Shown piece by piece: positions 28,890-37,510 of a stretch of 64,000 nucleotides of DNA; position 1 is the stretch's first letter; every line of letters starts with the position of its first letter. Location: NCBI GenBank assembly GCA_035293945.1, contig DATGLV010000034.1:124001-188000 (forward strand), given 5' to 3'. The notes below the pieces were generated by a model. That model was not told the origin of the DNA, did not search any database, and was given only the letters and a program-made list of their open reading frames with translations. Source of the DNA: VAZQ01 sp035293945 (GTDB lineage: Bacteria > Pseudomonadota > Alphaproteobacteria > Rhizobiales > Xanthobacteraceae). The position numbers and the translations under genes were made by a program.

Positions 28890-29554
28890 GTGCGCTCGCC
28901 GCGCTGTTCGTCCGCGACTTCAGGCTCGCCACAAGGGTCGGGGGCGGCGCATTGATCGGCGTGCTGTTCTTTCTCATCGTGGTCACATTGGTGCCGTTCG
29001 CCATGGGCCCCGACCTTGCCTTATTGGCGCGGGTCGGACCCGCGATCCTGTGGCTCGGGGCGCTTCTGGCGAGCCTTTTGACCCTCGATCGGCTCCTGGC
29101 GATCGACCACGAGGACGGATCACTCGACCTCATCCTCACCTCTCGGGTCACGTTGGAGCTCACCGTTGCCATCAAAGCGATAACCCATTGGCTCACCACC
29201 GGCTTGCCGCTGGTGATTGCGACTCCGCTGCTCGGCCTGCTCCTCGACCTCGAGCCGATCGCAACCGCCGCGGTCGCGCTCACTCTCCTGGTCGGCACAC
29301 CGGCGCTGACTTTCATCGGCCTCATCGGCGCCGCCATCACGGTGGCGCTACGCCGCGGCGGGCTTCTGGTCGCAGTCCTGGTGCTGCCTTTGACTATTCC
29401 GGTGCTGATTTTCGGGGTCGCGGCCGCCAACGCAGCCATCGTCGGACCGGTGCGGTTCGGAACGCCGTTCAGCATCCTGTGCGGGCTTGCACTGATGAGC
29501 CTGGTGGTCGGCACCTTCGCGGCCGCTGCGGCGCTACGACACGCCATGGATTGA
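28886..29554 (+). CDS. ccmB: haem exporter permease CcmB
   Basis: A 222-residue membrane protein with six hydrophobic segments. The conserved start MSALAALFVRDFRLATR and the family motif region LLTLDRLLAIDHEDGSLDLI are present, and the family-typical VLVLPLTIPVLIFGV lies in the fourth to fifth segment region. It forms the ABC-type unit with CcmA and works with CcmC and CcmD in the inner membrane. Confidence 0.95.
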   Translation: MSALAALFVRDFRLATRVGGGALIGVLFFLIVVTLVPFAMGPDLALLARVGPAILWLGALLASLLTLDRLLAIDHEDGSLDLILTSRVTLELTVAIKAITHWLTTGLPLVIATPLLGLLLDLEPIATAAVALTLLVGTPALTFIGLIGAAITVALRRGGLLVAVLVLPLTIPVLIFGVAAANAAIVGPVRFGTPFSILCGLALMSLVVGTFAAAAALRHAMD

Positions 29555-29719
29555 TGGACGCAGGCCGGCAAGCCATGCTGTTGACAAGACCGCGGGCGAA
29601 AGCACATGTCGATAGCCCGCGAGGCGATGCGCAACCTCGGAAACTGCCGGCTGTGAAGGCAGGGTTAACAATTGGCGCTGCGGAGCACGCGCCCGGGATC
29701 ATGCCCTAGGGAGCACCTC

Positions 29720-30454
29720 ATGGCCCTGATCGATCTCGCCAATCCGTCGCGCTTCCGCAGCCTGTCGGACAGCCTGCTGCCTTGGCTCGGCGGCTTGACT
29801 GTCATCGCCTTCGCGTTCGGGCTCGAGCAGGCTTTCTTCGCGCCCGACGACTACCAGCAGGGCGCCACGGTCAAGATCATGTTCATTCACGTGCCCTCGG
29901 CATGGCTTGGCATGATGGCTTGGGGGCTGATGACCGCCGCAGCGCTCGGCACGCTGGTGTGGCGGCATCCGCTTGCCGACGTCGCCGCCAAGACCGCCGC
30001 GCCGCTTGGGGCAGCCTTCACGCTTCTATGCCTGGTGACCGGATCGCTGTGGGGGCGTCCGATGTGGGGCACCTACTGGGTCTGGGACGCGCGGCTCACC
30101 TCCGAGCTGGTGCTGTTTCTGATGTATCTCGGGGTGATTGCGCTTTGGCACACCATCGAGGATCCGGGCCGCGCCGCCCGCGCTGCCGCGGTATTGACCT
30201 TGGTGGGCGCGCTCGATCTGCCGATCATCAAATTCTCGGTCGACTGGTGGAACACACTGCACCAGCCTGCCTCGGTATTCCGCTTTGGCGGCTCGACCAT
30301 CGACGCCAGCATGCTGGTGCCGCTGTTCGTCATGGCGCTTGCCTTCACACTGCTGTTTTTCACCTTGCACGTGGCGGCCATGCGCAACGAGATTATGCGG
30401 CGGCGGGCCCGCACTCTGATGCTGATGCAGGCCGATGCGGCGGGCGGGCATTGA
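29720..30454 (+). CDS. ccmC: haem lyase/handling protein CcmC
   Basis: CcmC loads haem on CcmE. The 244-residue protein has six membrane helices, the two haem-ligand histidine regions (FIHVPSAWLGM and WNTLHQPASV) and the tryptophan-rich WD motif WGTYWVWDARLTSELVLF on the periplasmic side. The ATG at 29720 has GGGAGCACC upstream. A 165-base spacer with no clear gene separates it from ccmB, longer than usual in this cluster. Confidence 0.96.
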   Translation: MALIDLANPSRFRSLSDSLLPWLGGLTVIAFAFGLEQAFFAPDDYQQGATVKIMFIHVPSAWLGMMAWGLMTAAALGTLVWRHPLADVAAKTAAPLGAAFTLLCLVTGSLWGRPMWGTYWVWDARLTSELVLFLMYLGVIALWHTIEDPGRAARAAAVLTLVGALDLPIIKFSVDWWNTLHQPASVFRFGGSTIDASMLVPLFVMALAFTLLFFTLHVAAMRNEIMRRRARTLMLMQADAAGGH

Positions 30455-30457
30455 ACC

Positions 30458-30655
30458 ATGGATCTTGGTCCGCACGCTTCGTTCATCATCAGCGCCTACG
30501 GCTTCGCGGTGCTGGTGGTCGCGGTGATGATCGCCTGGGTGGCGATCGACCATCGTCAGCAGACCCGGCGTCTTGCTGAGCTCGAGGCGCGCGGCATCAC
30601 GCGCCGCTCGGAGCGGAGCGCAAACGTTCCGGGCGAGAGCGTGTCACGTTCTTGA
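30458..30655 (+). CDS. ccmD: haem exporter protein CcmD
   Basis: A 65-residue protein with a single membrane helix (about residues 8-28) and a basic C-terminal tail containing the helix HRQQTRRLAELEARG. The start MDLGPHASFIISAYG is typical. CcmD stabilises the CcmABC-CcmE complex. It starts three bases after the ccmC stop. The tail is slightly longer than in most relatives. Confidence 0.93.
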   Translation: MDLGPHASFIISAYGFAVLVVAVMIAWVAIDHRQQTRRLAELEARGITRRSERSANVPGESVSRS

Positions 30656-30686
30656 ACCGAACCCAGCTCGAACATGCGAGGCGAAC

Positions 30687-31292
30687 GTGGTTGCAATCGA
30701 GGACAGCGGTAAGGGCGGTGGCAACATCACGCGGCGGCGGATGCTCGTGCTCATCCCGCTGCTCATGTTCTTGGGGCTCGCGGCGATCTTCGTCATCGGC
30801 CTCAAGTCCGGCGATCCGTCGCTTGTCCCCTCGGCGCTCATCGGCCACCCGGCACCGCAAACCGCACTGCCGCCCGTCGCCGGTCTTGCGCGCGACGGCG
30901 CCCCGGTTCCGGGGCTCGACCCTGCGGCATTTCAGGGTGCAATCACGGTTGTCAATGTGTGGGCATCGTGGTGCGTGCCCTGTCATGACGAAGCGCCGCT
31001 CCTGGTGCGTCTCGCGCAGGACAAGCGCATTCGCGTGGTCGGCATCAACTACAAGGATCAGCCCGACAACGCGCGGCGCTTCCTCGGCCGCTACGGCGAT
31101 CCCTATGCGGCCAATGGGGCCGATGAAAACGGGCGCGCGGCGATCGAGTGGGGCGTTTACGGCGTGCCGGAAACTTTCGTGGTCGGCCGCGACGCACACA
31201 TCGCCTACAAGCTGATCGGTCCGATCACGCAGGACAATCTCGACACGGTGCTGAAGCCGGAGATCGAGAAGGCGATCGCGGCGAACGGCTAG
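30687..31292 (+). CDS. ccmG: thiol:disulfide interchange protein CcmG/DsbE
   Basis: A 201-residue membrane-anchored thioredoxin-like protein that reduces apocytochrome c cysteines. After a cytoplasmic stretch, a helix (about residues 20-40, MLVLIPLLMFLGLAAIFVIG) anchors it. The redox motif is VNVWASWCVPCHDEAP, with GVYGVPETFVV (cis-Pro loop) following. The GTG at 30687 has GCGAGGCGAA upstream; the ATG just before the helix is an alternative. It closes the ccmABCDG group; ccmE, F, H and I are not in the window. Confidence 0.92.
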   Translation: MVAIEDSGKGGGNITRRRMLVLIPLLMFLGLAAIFVIGLKSGDPSLVPSALIGHPAPQTALPPVAGLARDGAPVPGLDPAAFQGAITVVNVWASWCVPCHDEAPLLVRLAQDKRIRVVGINYKDQPDNARRFLGRYGDPYAANGADENGRAAIEWGVYGVPETFVVGRDAHIAYKLIGPITQDNLDTVLKPEIEKAIAANG

Positions 31293-31317
31293 AGCGGGGT
31301 TGCTCTCGTTTGCGGGA

Positions 31318-31429
31318 GTCATGGCCGGGCTCGTCCTGGCTTGTCCCGGCCATCCAGGTCTTACTTGCTGAACGATTGTGAAAAAAGACGTGGATGTCCG
31401 CGACAGGGGACGACAGGGGCGGGCATGAC
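31318..31429. repeat. imperfect palindromic repeat after ccmG
   Basis: Left arm 31318-31357 (GTCATGGCCGGGCTCGTCCT...) and right arm 31389-31429 are inverted copies, separated by a short A/T-richer loop. It belongs with the element at 7325-7418: both begin GTCRTGGCCGGGCT, end GGGCATGAC, and share AGACGTGGATG before the right arm. It lies between convergent ccmG and yciB and could act as a bidirectional terminator, although no T-run is present. Confidence 0.8.
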
Positions 31430-31455
31430 TCCAGGAGAGCTTCCGAGGTCCTCAG

Positions 31456-32067
31456 TTATTCGGCGGCGGGATTTTCCGCGGGCTCCGGGGCCGCGAATTT
31501 GGTCAGCAGCGGATATTGCAGGGCTGCGAACAGGAAGGTCAGCGGCACCACGCCGAACACTTTGAAGCGGACCCAGACGTCGGTTGATTGCGTGCGCCAG
31601 ACGATCTCGTTGAGCACCGCCAAGGCCAGGAAGAACAGCCCCCAACGCAGCGTCAGCCGGCGCCAACCTTCATCCGTCAGATGGAACACGGAATCCAACA
31701 CGAGGCCAAGCAGCGATCGTCCGAACGCCAGCCCGCCCAGCAATATGCCGCCGAACAACACATAGATGATGGTCGGCTTCAGCTTGATGAACTGCTCGTC
31801 GTGCAGCACCAGGGTCAGGGTTCCAAAAATCACGACCACGATCGCGGTCACCAGCGGCATGACCGGCAGGTGCCGGGTCAGCGCATAAGAAATCGCGAGC
31901 GCAAGCACGATCGCGGCCATGAATGCCCCAGTGGCGGCAAAAATGCCGAAGCGTGAATTGGCGGCAAAGAAGATCAGAAGCGGCCCGAGATCAAGCGCCA
32001 GCTTCAGGGCCGGATTGAGGTGGGGCTTGTGCAGTGCAGGCTTCGCGGCTTTTTGGTCCATGCGCAT
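31456..32067 (-). CDS. yciB: intracellular septation protein A family (YciB/IspZ)
   Basis: A 203-residue membrane protein with five or six helices. Family features: LALDLGPLLIFFAANSRFGI at the start, FGTLTLVLHDEQFIKLKPTI in the middle and the C-terminal half with LNEIVWR and WVRFKVFGVVPLTFLF. YciB/IspZ takes part in envelope synthesis and septation. The start is ATG 32067 or 32061. It is 64 bases after ftsY on the same strand, the usual alphaproteobacterial order. Confidence 0.93.
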   Translation of the reverse strand: MRMDQKAAKPALHKPHLNPALKLALDLGPLLIFFAANSRFGIFAATGAFMAAIVLALAISYALTRHLPVMPLVTAIVVVIFGTLTLVLHDEQFIKLKPTIIYVLFGGILLGGLAFGRSLLGLVLDSVFHLTDEGWRRLTLRWGLFFLALAVLNEIVWRTQSTDVWVRFKVFGVVPLTFLFAALQYPLLTKFAAPEPAENPAAE

Positions 32068-32131
32068 CGATTTAGCGCGATCCCACAATCTTGTCATCGG
32101 TCGCGACAGCGCAGATGCGGCATCCGGCACG

Positions 32132-33067
32132 TCACCGGCTCTCAGTGATCCCCGCTATGGCGCGAGAAAAGTCCTTCGCGGCAAACGGCGCCAGATCGTC
32201 GATACCTTCGCCGACCCCGATGAAATGCACCGGCATGGCGTGCTTGGCGGCAATGGCCGCCAAGATGCCGCCGCGCGCGGTCCCGTCGAGCTTGGTCATT
32301 GCGAGCCCGGTGACACCGGCAATTTTGTGAAATTCCTCGACTTGCGACATCGCGTTTTGCCCGACTGTCGCGTCGAGCACCAAGAGCACTGCATGCGGAG
32401 CCTTGGGGTCGAGCTTCCGCATCACCCGGACGATCTTGTGCAATTCGTCCATGAGGCCGGCCTTGTTCTGCAGGCGGCCGGCGGTGTCGACCAGAAGCAC
32501 GTCGGCGCCTTGCCGCCGCGCGGTCTCGAACGCCTCGAACGCAAGCGCGGCCGCGTCGGCGCCGGGCGACTTCGCCACCACGGTCGCGTGGGCACGCTCG
32601 CCCCAGACCTTGACCTGATCGATCGCTGCGGCCCGAAATGTGTCGGCCGCCGCAATGACGACTTTGTGACCCTCGGCCCGATAACGCGCCGCGAGCTTGC
32701 CGATGGTCGTCGTCTTGCCGGAGCCATTGACGCCGACCACCAGGATGGTGAAGGGCCGCTCATGGCCGATCATCAGCGGCTTGGCGACCGGCAAGAGGAC
32801 CTTCTCGACTTCCTCGGCCAGCACCCCCTTAACCTCCTCGGCCGTGATCGCCTTGTCAAAACGCCCTTCCCCGATGGCCGACGCGATCTTGGCCGCAAGC
32901 GCGAGCCCGAGATCGGCCCGGATCAGCACTTCCTCGATCTCCTCCAGCATGGCGGAATCGAGCTTGCGCTTGGAGGTGAGATCGGAAATCGCGCCCGAAA
33001 TGGCCGCCGAGGTCCGGCGTAGTCCGCCCGAGAGCCGCTGCCACCAACTCTGTTTTTGCTCCGCCAT
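32132..33067 (-). CDS. ftsY: signal recognition particle receptor FtsY
   Basis: The SRP receptor GTPase that delivers ribosomes to the membrane. The 311-residue protein has a short N-terminal helix, the N domain, then the G domain: GVNGSGKTTTIGKLA (G1), AADTFRAAAIDQV, LLVDTAGRLQNK (G3), TKLDGTARGG (G4) and GVGEGIDDL (G5). It lacks the long acidic A domain found in enteric FtsY, as is usual in alphaproteobacteria. In relatives ftsY often sits right after mtaB and dapF; here two extra genes separate them. Confidence 0.97.
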   Translation of the reverse strand: MAEQKQSWWQRLSGGLRRTSAAISGAISDLTSKRKLDSAMLEEIEEVLIRADLGLALAAKIASAIGEGRFDKAITAEEVKGVLAEEVEKVLLPVAKPLMIGHERPFTILVVGVNGSGKTTTIGKLAARYRAEGHKVVIAAADTFRAAAIDQVKVWGERAHATVVAKSPGADAAALAFEAFETARRQGADVLLVDTAGRLQNKAGLMDELHKIVRVMRKLDPKAPHAVLLVLDATVGQNAMSQVEEFHKIAGVTGLAMTKLDGTARGGILAAIAAKHAMPVHFIGVGEGIDDLAPFAAKDFSRAIAGITESR

Positions 33068-33085
33068 TCTCCCTTACTCTCTTAC

Positions 33086-33115
33086 GGATACGGAAATTTC
33101 GGACACGGAAATTTT
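33086..33115. repeat. tandem 15-bp near-repeat in the ftsY-rluA gap
   Basis: GGATACGGAAATTTC (33086-33100) is followed directly by GGACACGGAAATTTT (33101-33115), differing at two positions. It lies 19 bases upstream of ftsY, in the divergent promoter region shared with the pseudouridine synthase gene. Confidence 0.6.
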
Positions 33116-33221
33116 TGCGCTTGCGGCGAATGACGAGCGGATGGGAAGAACCCCCGGACGGGCGCCGTGATAGCGGTTTGGCCAACAGACTGAAAGAGAC
33201 ACCGGAATAGAGACCGAACTC

Positions 33222-33941
33222 ATGACTCCGGAAGAGATGGTGGCTCGACTGCTCTATCGCGATGCCTTGATGCTGGTAATAGACAAGCCGGCCGGCCTCG
33301 CGGTGCACCGCGGCCCCAAGGGCGGAGCGAGCCTGGAAGATTTCTTTGACGTCTTGCGCTTCGGGCTGCCGCGCCAGCCTGCGCTCGCCCACCGGCTCGA
33401 TCGCGATACCTCGGGTTGTCTGGTCCTCGGCCGCCATCGCCAGGCGCTGGCCGAGCTCGGCGCGTTGTTCAAGAACGGGCGGGTCGGCAAGACCTATTGG
33501 GCTCTGGTCGAAGGCGGCCCCGCCGAGGCGGAGGGCCGTATCGACCTCGCGCTCGGCCGCAAGGACGCCACACGCGGCTGGTGGATGAAGGTAGACCCCA
33601 ACGGCCAGCCGGCGGCGACGGATTGGAAAGTCATGGGCCGGGCGCAAGGTTTCACCTGGCTGGCCCTGGAACCATTGACCGGCCGCACCCATCAGCTACG
33701 CGTGCATTGCGCCGCGATGGGCTGGCCCATCGTGGGGGACGCTATTTACGGAACCGCGCCGCGACCCGGCGCGCCGGGCGCGGAGCAAGCCCCCATCCTG
33801 CAATTGCACGCGCGCGAGATCGTGATCCCGCTCTATCGCAAACGCGAGCCGATCCGGCTGATCGCCCCGGTGCCGCCGCATATGCGCGAGCGGCTCGAGC
33901 TTTGCGGATGGCATGAGGAAACACTCGTGCCTGTCGTGTAA
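33222..33941 (+). CDS. RluA-family pseudouridine synthase
   Basis: A 239-residue RNA pseudouridine synthase without an S4 domain. It shows VIDKPAGLAVHRGPKGG, the catalytic motif HRLDRDTSGCLVLGR with the active Asp, KTYWALVEG, and LTGRTHQLRVHCAAMGWPIVGD. The compact single-domain form resembles RluA (tRNA U32/23S U746) more than RluC/D, but the site modified is not certain. Divergent from ftsY with a 154-base gap; followed by a zinc-ribbon protein. Confidence 0.9.
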   Translation: MTPEEMVARLLYRDALMLVIDKPAGLAVHRGPKGGASLEDFFDVLRFGLPRQPALAHRLDRDTSGCLVLGRHRQALAELGALFKNGRVGKTYWALVEGGPAEAEGRIDLALGRKDATRGWWMKVDPNGQPAATDWKVMGRAQGFTWLALEPLTGRTHQLRVHCAAMGWPIVGDAIYGTAPRPGAPGAEQAPILQLHAREIVIPLYRKREPIRLIAPVPPHMRERLELCGWHEETLVPVV

Positions 33942-34200
33942 CCCTGCCGCCCTTGTTGCATCAGAAACAGGCAACCACAAAGAACGTGACAATCCGTTCA
34001 TCGGGGATCGAGTTGAAACTTGCGCCGCAGGCGCAATCATCGAAACAAAACTGCACGCCAGTAGTTTTTCGGTCTTTCACACCCCATCTTTTTTGTGCTT
34101 TCGCTGTAGCGTTTGAGCAACCAACGAGCTGTGCGAATCAGCTATGGGTCACCCGAATGCTTCACCGGGCGGGCGGCGAAAACGTCCCTGGATGTGCACA

Positions 34201-34389
34201 ATGATCCGCAAGTGCGAGCGCTGTGGAAATCCGATGGATATGTTTGCCTGCAAGCCGCAGCTTGGAACACTGCCGCAGCTCAAGAGCTACCGGTGCGCGG
34301 GCTGCGGTCACGTCGAGACTGACGCGGGCAGCATCGCCCCTCTCGGACGCGGCGAGGTGTATCGCGTCGAAACAGAGGCCGTTCCGTAG
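34201..34389 (+). CDS. small zinc-ribbon protein
   Basis: A 62-residue protein with two Cys pairs, CERCGNPMDMFACKP and YRCAGCGHVET, that would bind one zinc as a ribbon. Starts MIRKCERCG; an upstream in-frame ATG at 34192 would add three residues. No close named family recognised. It abuts the stop of mtaB (convergent, no gap). The 259 bases before it are A/T-richer than the surroundings and probably hold its promoter. Confidence 0.6.
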   Translation: MIRKCERCGNPMDMFACKPQLGTLPQLKSYRCAGCGHVETDAGSIAPLGRGEVYRVETEAVP

Positions 34390-35718
34390 CTAATAAAGCT
34401 TCGCCATCGTTTGCTCGAGATCTACCCGGCTTGGCTCGGCGACGAGCTGCCGCCCGTCGTGGCCGGTGATCGTAACGTCCACGATGTCGCCCGGTGTCGC
34501 GCTCCGCACGATCCGCGTGCGCGTGAACTGTTCGGTGCGCCCGATTGCTTGCGTTTCCATCAACAGCCGGTGCCGCTTGCCGATCTCGGCAACGAGATGC
34601 CGCCGCAGTGCGGCCTCCCCCTTTTGCCGCAACGTCGCGGCGCGAGCCCTGACGATGTGGGAAGGAACCTGCGGCATGCGCGCCGCCGCAGTGCCCGGTC
34701 GCGGCGAGAACGGGAACACGTGCAGGTGCGTGAGGGCGCATTCGTCGACCAGGTCCAGCGAGCGGGCAAACATCGCCTCGCTCTCGGTCGGGAATCCGGC
34801 GATGATGTCGGCGCCGAACACCACGTCGGGCCGCAAACGGCGGACTTGGTCGCAGAACGCGATAGCGTCGGCGCGCAGATGCCGGCGCTTCATGCGCTTG
34901 AGGGTCATGTCATCGCCGGCCTGCAGCGACAGATGCAGATGCGGCATAAGGCGGGCGTCGCTTGCCAATGCGTCGAGCAGGTCGCGGTCGGCTTCGATTG
35001 AATCGATCGATGAGAGGCGCAAACGCTCGAGCTCGCCTACGTGCTTGAGGATTTGCTTGATCAGGCTGCCAAGCCGCGGACGACCGGGCAGCGAGCCCCC
35101 GTAGCTCGTGAGGTCAACGCCCGTCAGCACGACCTCGCGGTAGCCGCGCTCGACCAGGCGGCGCACCTGATCGACCACCTCGCCCATCGGCACCGAGCGC
35201 GAATTGCCGCGTCCAAACGGAATGATGCAGAAGGTGCAGCGGTGATCGCAGCCGTTCTGCACTTGGACGAACGCCCGGGCGCGACCCTCAAATCCGTCGA
35301 TCAAGTGCAGCGCGGTCTCATTCAACCCCATGATGTCGTTGACGACCGCCTTCTCCTCGCGCGGCAACGAGCCGTCTCCCGCCTGCGTAAACAGCGCACG
35401 CGTCTCGTGCCAGGATTCGGCCGAAAGCTTCTCGGCATTGCCCAGCACGCGATCGACTTCGGGCATGTCGCTGAAGGCCTCCGGCTCGACTTGCGCTGCG
35501 CAACCGGTGACCACGATGCGCGCGTGCGGCCGCTCGCGGGCAAGCTTGCGGATGGCCTGCCGGGCCTGCCGGGCGGCTTCCGCCGTGACCGCGCAAGTAT
35601 TCACCACGATCGTGTCTGACGCACCATTGGCGAGACCGGCGGCCTGCGCCTGGGCGCGGATGACCTCCGACTCGTAGGCGTTGAGACGGCAGCCGAAGGT
35701 GACCAGCTCGACGCTCAT
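34390..35718 (-). CDS. mtaB: tRNA t6A37 methylthiotransferase MtaB
   Basis: A radical-SAM enzyme converting t6A37 to ms2t6A37 in tRNAs. The 442-residue protein has the N-terminal cluster cysteines (FGCRLNAYESE, NTCAVTAEA, VTGCAAQ), the radical SAM motif NGCDHRCTFCIIPFGRG, and a C-terminal TRAM region. It groups as MtaB rather than MiaB from FGCRLNAYE and its neighbours; a separate miaB lies at 54804. Precedes dapF's position in the usual dapF-mtaB pair (dapF is transcribed first here, 48 bases upstream). Confidence 0.95.
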   Translation of the reverse strand: MSVELVTFGCRLNAYESEVIRAQAQAAGLANGASDTIVVNTCAVTAEAARQARQAIRKLARERPHARIVVTGCAAQVEPEAFSDMPEVDRVLGNAEKLSAESWHETRALFTQAGDGSLPREEKAVVNDIMGLNETALHLIDGFEGRARAFVQVQNGCDHRCTFCIIPFGRGNSRSVPMGEVVDQVRRLVERGYREVVLTGVDLTSYGGSLPGRPRLGSLIKQILKHVGELERLRLSSIDSIEADRDLLDALASDARLMPHLHLSLQAGDDMTLKRMKRRHLRADAIAFCDQVRRLRPDVVFGADIIAGFPTESEAMFARSLDLVDECALTHLHVFPFSPRPGTAAARMPQVPSHIVRARAATLRQKGEAALRRHLVAEIGKRHRLLMETQAIGRTEQFTRTRIVRSATPGDIVDVTITGHDGRQLVAEPSRVDLEQTMAKLY

Positions 35719-35766
35719 GGCTTGATGCTCATCGGCTCCACGGCCACGCCTTCCCTCGGGGTGGCT

Positions 35767-36654
35767 TCACGCGACGCCGGCTGCGAACAAGGCTGGATCG
35801 AACGTGCCGGCATATTCATACTCGACCGGGCCGGTCATCAGCACGTGATCGTCGCGCGTCCGCCATTCGATCAGCAGGTCACCGCCCGGAAGCGATACCC
35901 GAACCTTCCGCTCTGTACGCCTGAGCCGTGCGGCCGCTACCGCCGCCGCACAGGCAGCCGAGCCGCAGGCCTTGGTGAGACCGGCGCCGCGCTCCCAGGT
36001 GCGCAGCACGATATGGTCGCGCGCCTTGACGGCGGCGAGCGAAATATTGGCGCGCTCGGGGAAAACCGGATGGCACTCGAGGAGCGACCCGATCCGAACG
36101 AGATCATAAGCTTCGACGTCGTCCACCCAGAACACCGCGTGCGGATTGCCCATGTTGACGACCGAAGGCGAATGCAGGATCGGCTTGTCGATCGGCCCGA
36201 TCTGCAGCTCGATCGCCCGCGTATCGTGGAATTCCTCCGCCAGAGGAATCTCGTTCCAGGCAAAACGCGGCTTCCCCATGTCCACGGTGGAAACGCGCGG
36301 CTCTGTGCCCTTCCAGCAATTCAACAGACCGGCGCGTGTCTCAAACGTCAGCGCGGTCCTGCCGGTCTCCACGAACATGAGCTCGGCGACACAGCGCATG
36401 CCGTTGCCGCACGCACCCGCTTCCGAGCCGTCATTGTTGTAGATGCGCACGAAGGCATCGGTGCCGACGGTGCGCGGGGAATAAAGCACCATGAGCTGAT
36501 CATAAGGCGCCCCGCCCGGACTCGCGGCGGCGCGCGCTTCCTCAGCCGTCACGATGCTTGCGCCGGCGCCCGGCCCAGCGCGCAGGTCGACCACCACGAT
36601 CTCATTGCCGAGACCATTCATCTTCACGAAAGAATGATTGGCGAGTGCACTCAT
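35767..36654 (-). CDS. dapF: diaminopimelate epimerase
   Basis: Interconverts LL- and meso-diaminopimelate for lysine and peptidoglycan synthesis. The 295-residue protein has FVKMNGLGNEIVVVDLR at the start, the first active Cys in GACGNGMRCV, and the second in KACGSAACAAAVAA. Length and motifs are normal; the second motif reads GSAAC where many have GTGAC. Same strand as mtaB, likely co-transcribed. Confidence 0.96.
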   Translation of the reverse strand: MSALANHSFVKMNGLGNEIVVVDLRAGPGAGASIVTAEEARAAASPGGAPYDQLMVLYSPRTVGTDAFVRIYNNDGSEAGACGNGMRCVAELMFVETGRTALTFETRAGLLNCWKGTEPRVSTVDMGKPRFAWNEIPLAEEFHDTRAIELQIGPIDKPILHSPSVVNMGNPHAVFWVDDVEAYDLVRIGSLLECHPVFPERANISLAAVKARDHIVLRTWERGAGLTKACGSAACAAAVAAARLRRTERKVRVSLPGGDLLIEWRTRDDHVLMTGPVEYEYAGTFDPALFAAGVA

Positions 36655-36920
36655 CTTCGCGCGCGCGATCCGTCAACTTGCCGATACCGCCGGTCATATA
36701 GGGACAAAATCGTCACATTGGCCAGTGCCCGGTTTGTCATGCCGGCGGGACGAACGGCCTCACGGAGAGTTGCATGTATTCCAGGCGGGGTCCGGGTCCG
36801 GGCGCGTGGTATGTTCAGTCGCGATTCCCCGCTTCGGGCTTGCGATTTTCCTGACGGCCCGGCTGCCGCGGTCCGGAAGGGACTCCATTTTCCGAGGCCT
36901 CATGTGTCAGGGAGCCTGTG

Positions 36921-37490
36921 ATGTCGCTTGGCCGTTTCATCCCGCTCTTGGTGATCCTCGCGGCGCTGATCGGCGCCGTCTGCCCGCAGCCCGGATGGGC
37001 CCAGAAGGCCGTCGCCACCCAATCGATCGATCCGTTCGGGCAGGAGGTGAAGCTCGCGCCCAAGACCATCGTTTACGTGGCAGGGTCGGGAACTTGGGAC
37101 AAGGCGTACGACATCCTGGTCGATGCCTTCAAGGAGCTCAATGCCTACCTGGACAGCGCCGGCCTTACGGCCGCTGGGCCGGCGATGACGATCTATACAT
37201 CGACGGATGATACCGGATTCGATTTCAAAGCCGCCGTTCCATTGGCCGAAGCCCCCAAAGCTGCGCCCAGCCGCGGCATCGCGCTCGGCCAATCGCCGGA
37301 GGGAAAGGTGCTGAAATTCGTGCACCGCGGCTCCTACGACGACATGAACCAAACCTATGAGGCGATCACCAACTATCTGGATGAGAACGGTCTCGATGCC
37401 AAGGATCTCCTCATCGAGGAATACGTGACCGATTTGGCGAAGAGTCCCTCCGACAAGCTGGTGGTGAACGTCTTCGTGCCGCTGAAATAG
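36921..37490 (+). CDS. exported GyrI-like small-molecule-binding domain protein
   Basis: A 189-residue protein with a signal peptide (about residues 1-28, hydrophobic core FIPLLVILAALIGAVC, ending GWAQK). The mature part looks like a GyrI/effector-binding fold: KTIVYVAGSGTWDKAYDILV, FKELNAYLDSAGL, GPAMTIYTSTDD..GFDFKAAVPL, then KFVHRGSYDDMNQTYEAI and LLIEEYVTD. That fold normally binds ligands in cytoplasmic regulators (BmrR, Rob); here it is exported. The ATG at 36921 follows GGGAGCC; an in-frame GTG lies just before it. Alone, convergent with the Bug receptor gene. Confidence 0.75.
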   Translation: MSLGRFIPLLVILAALIGAVCPQPGWAQKAVATQSIDPFGQEVKLAPKTIVYVAGSGTWDKAYDILVDAFKELNAYLDSAGLTAAGPAMTIYTSTDDTGFDFKAAVPLAEAPKAAPSRGIALGQSPEGKVLKFVHRGSYDDMNQTYEAITNYLDENGLDAKDLLIEEYVTDLAKSPSDKLVVNVFVPLK

Positions 37491-37510
37491 GTTATTGCGC
37501 TGCGAGCTAC

